From Eustoma russellianum (taxonomy: Eukaryota; Streptophyta; Magnoliopsida; Gentianales; Gentianaceae): 64,000 nucleotides of DNA. The stretch is taken from the NCBI GenBank assembly GCA_036186865.1, contig AP025055.1:21231848-21295847 (forward strand). The letters run 5' to 3'. Positions 32,386 through 45,605 of the stretch are shown piece by piece; within the stretch, counting starts at the first letter, position 1; each line of letters opens with the position of its first letter. The notes under the pieces are model-generated. The model searched no databases. It was not told where the DNA came from and saw only the letters and a list, made by a program, of their open reading frames with translations. Position numbers and translations under genes: made by a program.

Positions 32386-32398
32386 ATCTCCCCCTTTT
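32386..32398 (-). promoter_or_regulatory. Polypurine tract of element 4
   Basis: AAAAGGGGGAGAT on the minus strand before LTR E, with further AGGGGGAG copies near 32486, 32507 and 32625. Confidence 0.85.
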
Positions 32399-32671
32399 GA
32401 TGATTTGCAAAATTACCCCACATATGTGTATATTAAGCATCTAAATCAAGTGTAAGCTTCTCTAAACCTTAATGTATGTGTTATCTCCCCCTTAATGTGT
32501 GTTATCTCCCCCTTAACATGATATACATATATTTTTTCTCTCAACATGATATACGTATATCTCTCCCTACATATATCTCTCCCCTAACATGACCTTTAAC
32601 ATGATATACATATATGTTTCTCTCTCCCCCTTAATTTTGTAAATTATGCAAAAGACTGTATGGTGTAGTAG

Positions 32672-35600
32672 TCAGTTGTAAGCAATTAATCCAAGTTTTG
32701 CACGTAAATGCTCAAAGATAGCTTGATTAAGGGGTTTAGTGAATATGTCAGCTACTTGTTGATCAGTTCGAACATGTTCAATGTGTATATGTCCAAGATT
32801 AACATGATCACGGAGAAAATGATAACGTACTTCTATATGCTTTGCCTTAGAGTGTAGTACAGGTTTTTAGACAAATTTATAGCACTTGTACTATCACAAT
32901 AGATGGGGATATTATGTACTTGTATTTCAAAGTCTGAAAGTTGTTGTTTAATCCATAATAGTTGAGTACAACATAGACTTAAAGCCATATATTCCGCTTC
33001 AGTAGTAGAAAGTGCAACACTAGATTGTTTCTTTGAAAACCAAGAGATTAGTGAGTTTCCTAGGAATTGACATGTTCCACTAGTGCTCTTTCTATCTACT
33101 CTACATCCACCATAATCTGCATCTGAATATGCATGTAGACTTAGACTAGACTGTCTATCATACCATAAGCCTAATGTTGGTGTATGTTGAAGATATCTAA
33201 ATATTCGTTTTATAGCTTTAAAGTGTGACAACTTAGGCATACTTTGAAATCTCGCACACATACATACTGCAAACATAATATCAGGTCTACTAGCAGTTAG
33301 ATATAGCAATGAACCAATCATAGACCTATATAGTTTTTCATCAAATGCAACACCATTTTCATCTTTGTCTAACTTTGTTGAAGTACACATTGGTGTTGGA
33401 GATGGTTTCAAGTTTTCAAAGTTGAATTTCTTTATCATATCTCTTATGTATTTGGCTTGATTGATATGTATACCACTTGATGTTTGTTTTATTTGCAAGC
33501 CTAAGAAATAGTTTAATTCACCAACCATAGACATTTCAAACTCAGACTTCATACAATCTTCAAAGTCTTTTACTAAGTTAGGATTAGTTGAACCAAAGAT
33601 TATGTCATCCACATATATTTGTATTACAAGCAAATATTTGTCTTTCTTTTTCAAGAATAAGGTACTATCTATGGTTCCTCTTTGAAAGTTGTTACTTAGT
33701 AAAAAGTTGGCAAATCTTTCATACCATGCACGGGGGGCTTGTTTCAAACCATATAAGGCTTTCTTAAGTTTATATACATGATTAGGGTTTTTTGGATCTT
33801 CAAAGCCTGGTGGTTGTTTAACAAAAACTTCTTCTTGGATATAGCCATTTAAGAATGCACTCTTAACATCCATTTGGAATAGTTTGATGTTATTATAACA
33901 TGCAAAAGCTAATAAGAGGCGTATGGATTCTAATCTTGCTACGGGGGCAAATGTTTCATCGTAATCAATACCCTCTTCTTGATTATATCCTTGAGCTACA
34001 AGTCTTGCCTTATTTCTTACTACAACCCCTTGTTCGTTCATTTTGTTCCTAAACACCCATTTAGTTCCAATGATTGATTTATCCTCGGGTTTAGGTACTA
34101 AATCCCACACATTGTTTCTTTCAAATTGGTTTAACTCTTCATGCATTGCACCTATCCAATATGCATCGTTTAAGGCATCATTCACATTCTTAGGTTCAAT
34201 TTGGGATATAAGTGCATGCCATTGATCATATTCATTAGGATCTATTTGCCTACGTGTTCTAACCCCTTGATTTACATCTCCTATTATAAGTTCTTGAGGA
34301 TGCTTTTGTTTATCTCTTATTTGCCACCAATTACTTGGTTGTGCATCTTCAATAGGTTCATGATGTTCAATAGGTTGGTTAGACACATTACGTTCTTGTG
34401 TAGGGGGAGTTTGAACTTCATGCATTTCAAGAGTTTGATTTGGTGTTTCAATTTGATCATTTGTTGGGGGTAGGATAAGTTCATCTTCATCATGAAGTAT
34501 TTGATCATTTGGTACATAGATTTCATGTTGATTACTTGTTTGGAGATATGCATTTTCATTGAACTTCACATGTATAGATTCAACTATCTTTCTTGTTTGT
34601 GCATTATAACATCTATATGCTTTAGAGTTCATTGAATATCCCACAAATATATGTTCATCAGACTTAGGATCAAACTTATCTAAGTTATCTTTTGTGTTCA
34701 ATACAAAGCATTTACAACCAAAGACTTTTAGATAGTTTACTTTTGGGAGTCGTCCATTTAAGATTTCATATGGTGTTTTGTTCAATTTCTTTCTTATTGA
34801 TAGTCTGTTGATCATATAACTTGAAGTGTTTACAGCTTCAGCCCATAAGAATTTAGGTACTTTGTTTTTTACCATCATTGTTCTTGCTACTTCTTGAATA
34901 GTCCTATTCTTTCTTTCAACTACACCATTAAGTTGAGGAGTTCTTGGTGGGGAGAATTCATGTTTTATACCCTTTTCATTACAGAATTTGATTAATTCAC
35001 TATCTTTAAACTCACCACCTCTATCACTCCTTATCTTAATCACATGTGATTCATGTTCATTTTCAAGTTGTCTAATTTGATTAGCTATAGATGATGCACT
35101 TTCATCTTTTGAAGCAAGAAACAATGTCCAAGTATATCTTGAGAAATCATCAACTATTACACATACATAATAACTTCCACCTAAGCTTCTTGTTCTACAT
35201 GGACCAAATAAGTCTATATGCAAGAGTTCTAGTATTTTTGACGTTGTGAACTCGGTTTTAGGCTTAAGGGATTCTCTAACATGTTTGCCTTTGATACAAG
35301 ATTCACATAGTTGAAAATCATCCAAGTTAAGTTTAGGCAATCCTTTAACAAGACTTTTAGCGTGTAGTTTTTCTAAGGTTGATATACCAATGTGTCCTAA
35401 ACGTCTATGCCAAAGATTGGGATCAGATTCATGTGAAACAAGACATTTTGTGTTACTACTTAGCATATCATCCATGTTAAGCACATATATATTTCCTTCA
35501 CGTTTTCCTTTTAACACAACTTGATTGTTTTTATCCACTATCTTACAAGAGGTGGAGGAGAAGAGAACATTCAAGTTGTTGTCACATAGTTGAGAAACAC

Positions 35601-35874
35601 TTAAAAGCTCAAAGGTTAAGTTACTTACAAGTAGGACGTTTTTGATCTCAAACTTGTTTGGATCACCAACCTTGCCTTTGCCAATTATTTGGCCTTGGTT
35701 GTTGTCTCCAAAGGTAACTTTGCCACCTTTTGCAACGTTTTTAAGTGTGCTAAACAAATGTTTGTTGCCCGTCATATGTCTTGAGCAACCACTATCAACT
35801 ATCCAATTGGTTTTGTTCTTTTCATCTTCTTTGTTGTTATAACCAGCAACTTGTCTTTCTTTGATGTTATGTAC
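32672..35874 (-). pseudogene. pol: Element 4 pol, frameshifted near its end
   Basis: From Met 35775 the frame encodes 980 residues, very similar to pol of elements 1 and 2, with the integrase zinc finger, D-D-E core (here the normal SDRGGEF), YVDD and most of RNase H. The protease DSG site is again in the 33 codons upstream (to 35874). One G is missing near 32862 (ACAGGTTTTT versus ACAGGGTTTTT in the relatives), so the frame shifts inside the RNase H C-terminus, and the last 60 or so residues are lost; the old stop is at 32672. The loss removes the conserved HSKAKHIEVRYHF and FTKPL region. Confidence 0.9.
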
Positions 35875-35947
35875 CTACAAATGTAAATAACAACTTAGGT
35901 ACCCTTTGATTTTGGGTCCTATCAAGGTTAGACAAGTTAAGTTCATG

Positions 35948-38086
35948 TTAGTGTACCTTTAGGTACCCAAACTTGAACAACCTTTCTTGGTTTTGAAATG
36001 TTAAAATGATGTTGCATATAATGAACAAATAGTGGATTTTGATACATAGAATATGATTGAAAAGGGGCTGCACATTTATGACTAGTTGAATAAGCATTGT
36101 AAGTTCTATATGCATTTGAATGTTGCCATGTATATGAGTTATATCTTGGCCGTGTATAAGCATTGATTTAGGCCGTGTATAAGCAAGATGTTGTGTGTGT
36201 CTAGGCCGTGTGTTGTAAACTGATTTACGCCGAGAGTATGTCATGTTCTTCACATAAGCATGTTGTTGCATATAAGGCATAACTTGAGCAGATTGCATAC
36301 TACTCTGTTTAGGCATTCTTGTATACATGTAAGCATGGTTTCTAGGTGTATTTACCTTCCTATATGTTGATGCATTTTGCAATCTTTGTGATGAAGGTGG
36401 TGTGGGCAGAATAGGTTCATTTCTAAATGCATCTGGCCTATATTTCATGTTGGTTGAAGATGATACAAATGTTGTTTCCTTAGGTGTGTATTCAGCTTCT
36501 TTAACATATCCAAGACCTTGTTTGTCATTTCCATGCTTTTGAGATGCAATAAGAGTGTCTAACATGTTGGAAGCATTCTTAAATTGTTCTAAAGATTTGT
36601 TCAAGTCTAGGTTGCATGCTTTCAATGATTCAAATTCAGTTTGTATTTCATGTAATTTAGACTTTAAAATGTTGAAATCAACACATTGCACACATTGCAC
36701 ATTTTCATGTTTGTTCTTAAGTTCCTTAATCTGATTTTGCATTGAACTAATAGTGTTAGATGATTCAAGTTGAAGAACTTCTAGTTGAGAAGTTAGATTC
36801 AAGTTAGACGTCTCCAACTTGTTCTTCTCCTCAACTATTCTTTTCTTCTCCTTGGATAGCTTCTTATATCTATCATGCAACTTTTCTAATTCATCCAACA
36901 ATTCATCTTGAGTAAAATCACATTCGGAATCAGAATCGAATGTTACCTCATTTGTAGACTTTGAAGCCAAACATGTTTGTGCAACTTCAGATTCCTCCTC
37001 GGATTCGGATGAAGATGTGTCATCCCAAGTGCTTGAACTTGCCTTGAGAGCTTTCTTCCTCCTTTGCATAGGTTCTACTTTAGTTTTTGTCCTTGTCTTT
37101 TCATCCATGTCACGGTTTTTGTTCTTGTTTGGACAATCATATGAGATGTGTCCTTGTTTGCCACATTCATAACACTTAAGTTCTTTATCATACCATTTGC
37201 CATCTTGTTTGTTAGATTTCACATTGATAGGGGCGGCTGATTTTGCTTGTCTTTTGGTTGGTCTTTTCTTGAAAAACTTCCTTAAACCCCTAGCTAACAA
37301 CATTATGTCTTCTTCATCACTTTCATCATCACTTTCATACTCGGCTTGATTAGATGATTCGGGTTCATTTGTTACAAATGCAAGTGATTTAGACTTGTTA
37401 CTAGTTTCAGCCTTTCTTATATTCAACTTGTTTTCATAAACTTTTAAAGAACCTATCAATTCATCAAGTTTTATTTGAGAAAGATCTTTGCTTTCTTCAA
37501 TGGCACTAACTTTGGCATCCCATTCAATTGGCAAACTTCTCAAAACTTTTTGCACTTTTTCTTTCATCAAAAACGTTTTACCAAGGGATTCAAGTGAGTT
37601 GTATAAGTTTGTAAGCCTTAAATCCATATCAACAATTGATTCATTAGGCAGTAAATGGAATGTTTCAAGTGTAGTCATTAACATGTTAATCTTTGATTCC
37701 TTTACTTGATTAGTTCCTTCATGCTTCATTTCAAGACATTTCCACATATCCTTTGCACTTGAACATGAAGAGACATAGGCAGATTCACTCCTACTTAAAC
37801 CATTCAACAATAATTGCATTGCTTTAGCATTAAGACTCATTTTCTTTTTATCTTCATCACTCCAATCTTTTCTATATTTCTCAACTACTTGTGATAAGCC
37901 TTCAATTATAACATGCTTAGTAGGCACATAAGGTCCATCTTTAATGATAGACCACAAGTCTATGTCAATAGCCATTAAGAACAATTTCATCCTAAGTTTC
38001 CAATGACTAAAGTTTTCTCCATCAAAAAGAGGTGGTCTTTGTGTGGACATGCCTTCTAATTCTATTTTCATGTGTGACTTAGACAT
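35948..38086 (-). pseudogene. gag: Element 4 Gag with frameshifted tail
   Basis: The 712-residue frame matches Gag of the other elements (capsid region, CCHC knuckle, coiled coil) up to the Tyr/Arg/Pro-rich tail. Near 36147-36175 a deletion within the YTRPK-type repeat changes frame, and the last 60 or so residues are read in the wrong frame (…LFKFGYLKVH). Core Gag functions might survive because only the low-complexity tail is altered. ATG 38086 is in the same position after the primer site as in elements 1 and 2. Confidence 0.85.
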
Positions 38087-38250
38087 GCTTCTTAGTGTGT
38101 GAGAAAACGTTTAAAACACTTATAAGAAGGAAAGAAAGTGTCACCTTGTTGTAGATACCAAATATGAAGAATATAAGACAACCAGAAAATTTCCAGCAAC
38201 TTGGAGTGTAAACTGTTTTCAGCTCAAATAAGAATATGGTGCTCAACCTT

Positions 38251-38262
38251 GCTCTGATACCA
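38251..38262 (-). promoter_or_regulatory. Primer binding site of element 4
   Basis: TGGTATCAGAGC on the minus strand, two bases from the end of LTR F. Confidence 0.9.
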
Positions 38263-38264
38263 CT

Positions 38265-40965
38265 TGTTGGACCTGTATAGCACCACTAGAGGGGGGGGTG
38301 AATAGTGGGTTAGCGGAAATTACACTACAATTACCTTCAAAAACTTGTTTGAAGACCCCTTTGCCTCTTTAGCCTCAGATTCTGAAATTTCCAGAAACAG
38401 TTCAATGTTTTGAGTGCTTTGGTTGAACCACTTATACACCTGTGCAAGCTCTCAAACTTGGCAGAGATCAAGTTTAGAATGTTTATAGTATGTCATAAAA
38501 ATTTCAATCAATTCCAAGCAAGTTTGCACGTTCAAATAAGCAAGATAAGTAAAGTGTGCAATTCTGGCAGTTTCAGGCAGAATGTTAGCTTAACTTCAAA
38601 CGATGATATCTCAAAATCTATCCGTGCTATTTTGATGAATCTTATGTCAAATTAAACCTTATGATGTCTAGTTTAATTTGATATAAGGCTCACTTCAAGA
38701 TTCGCAGGATAACCTATTCAAATTGAACAAGTTTTGCACACTGGTCAGAATTGTTCACAGAATGTAGCAACAATTTTGTGAAGACGATTTGAATATGCTA
38801 AACACCTTAGAATTTAGTGATTCTTGCGGCTACTGAAAGCTAACACATTGAAGTATAATATATCCAAAATTCATGCAATTCTAAGACTGTTTGCTTGTTC
38901 AATTATGCGTGCCAAGTTAGTGTAACTTTCAGCCAGAAAACAGTAAGTGCAGGAAATAAGTAAAGAACACAAGGAATTATCCTGGTTCGGTCAATGTGAC
39001 CTACTCCAGTCCCAAGAGACACCTTCTCTTGGATTTCACTAAACACCAAACACCAAAGTCACCTTACAAAGCCAAAGGAAGAAGCTTTTCACCAACTTCT
39101 TCAAGAGGCTTCACCAAAACAAACAGCACTTAGTTTGTTTCACCTTTGCACCTTTGCACCTTTTGCTCACCTCTAAGGAGTAAGCTTTATACACCAGCTT
39201 CTCCCTTATAATATGTCGTTTGAAAGGTGTTGAAATGACAAGAAATGAAGAACTATACAATCATAAAGCTTGCTACAAATGTGTTCTTCAATATAGAAGA
39301 GTAGAAGAGAAGAATGGAGATGAAGAGCTAATTGTCTTGCTTGCTTTCTTGCTCTTTTTCGTTGGATCTTGTGGTGCATTTTACTCTTCATCTTTGGAGC
39401 TATTTATAGCCAAGAGGACAGCCTAAAGCCTCCTCAATGTAGACGTTGGAAAGGTTGAAGAATGGAGAAAAATCAGCACTTTTCTAGCTATCCAAATTTA
39501 AGCTTATCTTTTGTTGCTTTGAATTGGTCTTCAACTGAACTTTTATCCTCCATCTTATCCCATTATAAACGTTGGAATGAGGTGGAAAATAGCTTCATTT
39601 GAACGTTTAAGAGGCAGCTCCAATCAGCAATGTCCATGTGTGAATAACTTGCCATGTATGCAGCTGAATTGGCATGTATTTTGAACAATTTTATCTCCTC
39701 ATTTTGAACACTAAATGAACGTTGGAATGCCTAGAATCAAGGCATTGGAGAATAGTTCAAAGATAGATAGAAATCAGCTAGCCTTTGAGTTTGAATTGGT
39801 CTTCAATCTTTGAACATATAGCCGTTGCATATGCTTCAAATTTGCTACATTGTAGGACTTGTTTTTGTCACACATTATAACCTGAATCTTGACCATATAG
39901 CATACGAAATTTTGCTCCATTTTTGAACCAAGATAGCCGTTGTAATATATGCAAGAATAGCCATTTGAAATCAGCAACAAAATAGGATTTGTTTCAACTT
40001 GCCTTGACTTGTTCAAAAGCTGAAGATTTGTGCGCCAATATCCATCAATATCCGTGTGCACACATATAATATATAGTCATTTATGTCTTCAACATGTAGC
40101 ATAGAATACCATATGAAGAATGCCAAGAATTCCAAGAAAACCATAGATGTGATAACCATAACATAAGAATTCCAATTGAGATACCATGCTGCCCGTTTCC
40201 ATAAATATAGGGCACGTACCATATGTGACATAAACACATATAAACATCATATAAACAATATATAACACGTTGGAAGATCCATTGGCAAGTGAAGAGACCA
40301 GAATACCCCTTAGCACAAAAATAGGAATTTTGTCCTAGGATGAACCTAGACATGGTGCTGCTCCAGATTCATTTTTGCCATGGTGTGACATGACATATAA
40401 ATGTGTCATATGATCATATAAATCCGTTGGAAGAAGACCAAATAAGAATGAGAAGTCCAAATGGTGAAATTACCAAAATAACCCTTATAAAGATCAATAA
40501 GCTTCACCACCGTGTCAAGTCAATTTTTATCCGTGTCAAGCATGCTTTTCCTCAGCCAATTTGATTCTAAATTGAATAAGGATCATGTGGGCTTTTGAAT
40601 CACTCAATTTGGAGTTCATTTGCCCAAGATATGAACCAAAACCTGCAATAGGATACTAAACCGAGCAATTTGCCTTATATTGTAAGTCATGTGACTTCAA
40701 GGCTTGGTTAGATCATATAATTAACATGTATTGGCATATATATCATCTAAGATCAGTTTGAACATGTATTGATTTAGACATGTGATTGAATTGGCCAAGT
40801 TCAATCTCATGATCTTAATCAAACTTGTTCAATCTTGATTCATTCAATCAATTTCACATTCAGCTCATAAATTCAATCTCATGCACACATATACTTTAAA
40901 CGTTACACACACATACATGCTCACATATGCATTTTGCAATCATTCAAACATGATATATCACAACA
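38265..40965 (-). repeat. LTR F (5' LTR of element 4)
   Basis: A 2701-bp LTR ending CACAACA at 40965, directly followed by the GTTAC duplication. TATA box at 39401-39408 would be the promoter of element 4; hairpin at 39012-39032. Confidence 0.9.
39401..39408 (-). promoter_or_regulatory. LTR F TATA box
   Basis: TATAAATA on the minus strand; promoter of element 4. Confidence 0.75.
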
Positions 40966-40970
40966 GTTAC
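40966..40970. repeat. Target-site duplication of element 4, right copy
   Basis: GTTAC follows LTR F and repeats 29682-29686. Confidence 0.9.
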
Positions 40971-43158
40971 TTAGTAAAAAGTTGGCAAATCTTTCATACC
41001 ATGCACGGGGGGCTTGTTTCAAACCATATAAGGCTTTCTTAAGTTTATATACATGATTAGGGTTCTTTGGATCTTCAAAGCCTGGTGGTTGTTTAACAAA
41101 AACTTCTTCTTGGATATAGCCATTTAAGAATGCACTCTTAACGTCCATTTGGAATAGTTTGATGTTATTATAACATGCAAAAGCTAATAAGAGGCGTATA
41201 GATTCTAATCTTGCTACGGGGGCAAATGTTTCATCGTAATCAATACCCTCTTCTTGATTATATCCTTGAGCTACAAGTCTTGCCTTATTTCTTACTACAA
41301 CCCCTTGTTCGTTCATTTTGTTCCTAAACACCCATTTAGTTCCAATGATTGATTTATTCTCGGGTTTAGGTACTAAATCCCACACATTGTTTCTTTCAAA
41401 TTGGTTTAACTCTTCATGCATTGCATCTATCCAATATGCATCGTTTAAGGCATCATTCACATTCTTAGGTTCAATTTGGGATATAAGTGCATGCCATTGA
41501 TCATATTCATTAGGATCTATTTGCCTACGTGTTCTAACCCCTTGATTTACATCTCCTATGATAAGTTCTTGAGGATGCTTTTGTTTATCTCTTATTTGCC
41601 ACCAATTACTTGGTTGTGCATCTTCAATAGGTTCATGATGTTCAATAGGTTGGTTAGGCACATTTTCTTCATTATGTTCTTGTGTAGGGGGAGTTTGAAC
41701 TTCATGCATTTCAAGAGTTTGATTTGGTGTTTCAATTTGATCATTTGTAGGTGGTAGGATAAATTCATCTTCATTATGAAGTATTTGATCATTTGGTACA
41801 TAGATTTCATGTTGATTACTTGTTTGAAGATATGCATTTTCATTGAACTTCACATGTATAGATTCAACTATCTTTCTTGTTTGTGCATTATAACATCTAT
41901 ATGCTTTAGAGTTCATTGAATATCCCACAAATATATGTTCATCAGACTTAGGATCAAACTTATCTAAGTTATCTTTTGTGTTCAATACAAAGCATTTACA
42001 ACCAAAGACTTTTAGATAGTTTACTTTTGGGAGTCGTCCATTTAAGATTTCATATGGTGTTTTGTTCAATTTCTTTCTTATTGTGAGTCTGTTGATCATA
42101 TAACTTGAAGTGTTTACTGCTTCAGCCCATAAGAATTTAGGTACTTTGTTTTCTACCATCATTGTTCTTGCTACTTCTTGAATAGTCCTATTCTTTCTTT
42201 CAACTACACCATTAAGTTGAGGAGTTCTTGGTGGGGAGAATTCATGTTTTATACCCTTTTCATTACAGAATTTGATTAATTCACTATCTTTAAACTCACC
42301 ACCTCTATCACTCCTTATCTTAATAACATGTGATTCATGTTCATTTTCAAGTTGTCTAAGTAGATTAGTTATAGATGATGCACTTTCATCTTTTGAAGCA
42401 AGAAACAATGTCCAAGTATATCTTGAGAAATCATCAACTATTACACATACATAATAACTTCCACCTAAGCTTCTTGTTCTACATGGACCAAATAAGTCTA
42501 TATGCAAGAGTTCTAGTATTTTTGACGTTGTGAACTCGGTTTTAGGCTTAAGGGATTCTCTAACATGTTTGCCTTTGATACAAGATTCACATAGTTGAAA
42601 ATCATCCAAGTTAAGTTTAGGCAATCCTTTAACAAGACTTTTAGCGTGTAGTTTTTCTAAGGTTGATATACCAATGTGTCCTAAACGTCTATGCCAAAGA
42701 TTGGAATCAGATTCATGTGAAACAAGACATTTTGTGTTACTACTTAGCATATCATCCATGTTAAGCACATATATGTTTCCTTCACGTTTCCCTTTTAACA
42801 CAACTTGATTGTTTTTATCCATTATCTTACAAGAGGTGGAGGAGAAGAGAACATTCAAGTTGTTGTCACATAGTTGAGAAACACTTAAAAGCTCAAAGGT
42901 TAAGTTACTTACAAGTAGGACGTTTTTGATCTCAAACTTGTTTGGATCACCAACCTTGCCTTTGCCAATTATTTGGCCTTGGTTGTTGTCTCCAAAGGTA
43001 ACTTTGCCACCTTTTGCAACGTTTTTAAGTGTGCTAAACAAATGTTTGTTGCCCGTCATATGTCTTGAGCAACCACTATCAACTATCCAGTTGGTTTTGT
43101 TCTTTTCATCTTCTTTGTTGTTATAACCAGCAACTTGTCTTTCTTTGATGTTATGTAC
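40966..43158 (-). pseudogene. pol: Element 3 pol, 5' part (protease, integrase, RT start)
   Basis: The frame opens at 43158, carries the protease DSG site just before Met 43059, the integrase zinc finger and D-D-E core with SDRGGEF, and the RT as far as WYERFANFLLSN. It is then cut by LTR F at 40965; reading on for 15 codons is LTR sequence. The rest of the gene is at 28662-29686. Residue differences from elements 1 and 2 (for example an insertion after TPPTQEHN) show it is a separate lineage. Confidence 0.9.
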
Positions 43159-43226
43159 CTACAAATGTAAATAACAACTTAGGTACCCTTTGATTTTGGG
43201 TCCTTTCAAGGTTAGACAAGTTAAGT

Positions 43227-45419
43227 TCATGTTAGTGTACCTTTAGGTACCCAAACTTGAACAACCTTTCTTGGTTTTGAAATGTTAAAATCATGTTGCA
43301 TATAATGAACAAATAGTGGATTTTGATACATAGAATGTGATTGAAAAGGGGCTGCACATTTATGACTAGTTGGATAAGCATTGTAAGTTCTATATGCATT
43401 TGAATGTTGCCATGTATATGAGTTATATCTTGGCCGTGAGTTATCATAGTTTCTAGGCCGTGTATAAGCATTGGATTTAGGCCGTGTATAAGCATTGAAT
43501 TTAGGCCGTGTATAAGCAAGATGTTGTATGTGTCTAGGCCGTGTGTTGTAAACTGATTTAGGCCGAGAGTATGTCATGTTCTTCACATAAGCATGTTGTT
43601 GCATATAAGGCATAACTTGAGCAGATTGCATACTACTTTGTTTAGGCATTCTTGTATACATGTAAGCATGGTTTCTAGGTGTATTTACCTTCCTATATGT
43701 TGATGCATTTTGCAATCTTTGTGATGACGGTGGTGTGGGCAGAATAGGTTCATTTCTAAATGCATTTGGCCTATATTTCATGTTGGTTGAAGATGATACA
43801 AATGTTGTTTCCTTAGGTGTGTATTCAGCTTCTTTAACATATCCAAGACCTTGTTTGTTATTTCCATGCTTTTGAGATGCAATAAGAGTGTCTAACATGT
43901 TGGAAGCATTCTTAAATTGTTCTAAAGATTTGTTCAAGTCTAGGTTGCATGCTTTTAATGATTCAAATTCAGTTTGTATTTCATGTAATTTAGACTTTAA
44001 AACGTTGAAATCAACACATTGCACGCATTGCACATTTTCATGTTTGTTCTTAAGTTCCTTAATCTGATTTTGCATTGAACTAATAGTGTTAGATGATTCA
44101 AGTTGAAGAACTTCTAGTTGAGAAGTTAGATTCAAGTTAGACGTCTCCAACTTGTTCTTCTCCTCAACTATTCTTTTCTTCTCCTTGGATAGCTTCTTAT
44201 ATCTATCATGCAACTTTTCTAATTCATCCAACAATTCATCTTGAGTAAAATCACATTCGGAATCAGAATCGAATGTTACCTCATTTGTAGACTTTGAAGC
44301 CAAACATGTTTGTGCAACTTCAGGTTCCTCCTCGGATTCGGATGAAGATGTGTCATCCCAAGTGCTTGAACTTGCCTTGAGAGCTTTCTTCCTCCTTTGC
44401 TTAGGTTCTACTCTAGTTTTTGTCCTTGTCTTTTCATCCATGTCACGGTTTTTGTTCTTGTTTGGGCAATCATATGAGATGTGTCCTTGTTTGCCACATT
44501 CATAACACTTAAGTTCTTTATCATACCATTTACCATCTTGTTTGTTAGATTTCACATTGATAGGGGCGGCTGATTTTGCTTGTCTTTTAATTTGTCCTTT
44601 CTTGAAAAACTTCCTTAAACGCCTAGCTAACAACATTATGTCTTCTTCATCACTTTCATCATCACTTTCATACTCGGCTTGATTAGATGATTCGGGTTCA
44701 TTTGTTACAAATGCAAGTGATTTAGACTTGTTACTAGTTTCAGCCTTTCTTATATTCAACTTGTTTTCATAAACTTTTAAAGAACCTATCAATTCATCAA
44801 GTTTTATTTGAGAAAGATCTTTGCTTTCTTCAATGGCACTAACTTTGGCATCCCATTCAATTGGCAAACTTCTCAAAACTTTTTGCACTTTTTCTTTCAT
44901 CAAAAACGTTTTACCAAGGGATTCAAGTGAGTTGTATAAGTTTGTAAGCCTTAAATCCATATCAACAATTGATTCATTTGGCAGTAAATGGAATGTTTCA
45001 AGTGTAGTCATTAACATGTTAATCTTTGATTCCTTTACTTGATTAGTTCCTTCATGCTTCATTTCAAGACATTTCCACATATCCTTTGCACTTGAACATG
45101 AAGAGACATAGGCAGATTCACTCCTACTTAAACCATTCAACAATAATTGCATTGCTTTAGCATTAAGACTCATTTTCTTTTTATCTTCATCACTCCAATC
45201 TTTTCTATATTTCTCAACTACTTGTGATAGGCCTTCAATTATAACATGCTTAGTAGGCACATAAGGTCCATCTTCAATGATGGACCACAAGTCTATGTCA
45301 ATAGCCATTAAGAACAATTTCATCCTAAGTTTCCAATGACTAAAGTTTTCTCCATCAAAAAGAGGTGGTCTTTGTGTGGACATGCCTTCTAATTCTATTT
45401 TCATGTGTGACTTAGACAT
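43227..45419 (-). CDS. gag: Copia Gag, element 3
   Basis: An open Gag of 730 residues, ten longer than in elements 1 and 2. Two extra residues are in KASSSTWDD and the rest in the C-terminal repeat, where YTRPK-type units occur three times in a row. The capsid region, CCHC knuckle (CYECGKQGHISYDC) and coiled coil are intact. KKGQIKR replaces KKRPTKR before the knuckle. Its own pol is split by element 4, but Gag could still be expressed from the promoter in LTR G at 46727-46734. Confidence 0.9.
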   Translation of the reverse strand: MSKSHMKIELEGMSTQRPPLFDGENFSHWKLRMKLFLMAIDIDLWSIIEDGPYVPTKHVIIEGLSQVVEKYRKDWSDEDKKKMSLNAKAMQLLLNGLSRSESAYVSSCSSAKDMWKCLEMKHEGTNQVKESKINMLMTTLETFHLLPNESIVDMDLRLTNLYNSLESLGKTFLMKEKVQKVLRSLPIEWDAKVSAIEESKDLSQIKLDELIGSLKVYENKLNIRKAETSNKSKSLAFVTNEPESSNQAEYESDDESDEEDIMLLARRLRKFFKKGQIKRQAKSAAPINVKSNKQDGKWYDKELKCYECGKQGHISYDCPNKNKNRDMDEKTRTKTRVEPKQRRKKALKASSSTWDDTSSSESEEEPEVAQTCLASKSTNEVTFDSDSECDFTQDELLDELEKLHDRYKKLSKEKKRIVEEKNKLETSNLNLTSQLEVLQLESSNTISSMQNQIKELKNKHENVQCVQCVDFNVLKSKLHEIQTEFESLKACNLDLNKSLEQFKNASNMLDTLIASQKHGNNKQGLGYVKEAEYTPKETTFVSSSTNMKYRPNAFRNEPILPTPPSSQRLQNASTYRKVNTPRNHAYMYTRMPKQSSMQSAQVMPYMQQHAYVKNMTYSRPKSVYNTRPRHIQHLAYTRPKFNAYTRPKSNAYTRPRNYDNSRPRYNSYTWQHSNAYRTYNAYPTSHKCAAPFQSHSMYQNPLFVHYMQHDFNISKPRKVVQVWVPKGTLT

Positions 45420-45591
45420 GCTTCTTAGTGTGTGAGAAAACGTTTAAAACACTTATAAGAGAGAAAGAAAGTGTCACCTTGTTGTAGATACCAAATATGA
45501 AGAATATAAGACAACCAGAAAATTTCCAGCAACTTTGCAACTTGGAGTGTAAACTGTTTTCAGCTCAAATAAGAATATGGTGCTCAACCTG

Positions 45592-45603
45592 GCTCTGATA
45601 CCA
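45592..45603 (-). promoter_or_regulatory. Primer binding site of element 3
   Basis: TGGTATCAGAGC on the minus strand, two bases from the end of LTR G. Confidence 0.9.
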
Positions 45604-45605
45604 CT

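Larger units (their letters stand above)
29687..40965 (-). mobile_element. Sirevirus element 4 (LTRs E and F), nested in element 3
   Basis: A complete LTR-internal-LTR element of the same family and strand as its host, 11279 bp long, flanked by the perfect 5-bp duplication GTTAC and lying in element 3 pol. Both gag and pol are frameshifted, so it probably depended on proteins from relatives or decayed after insertion. Confidence 0.93.
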
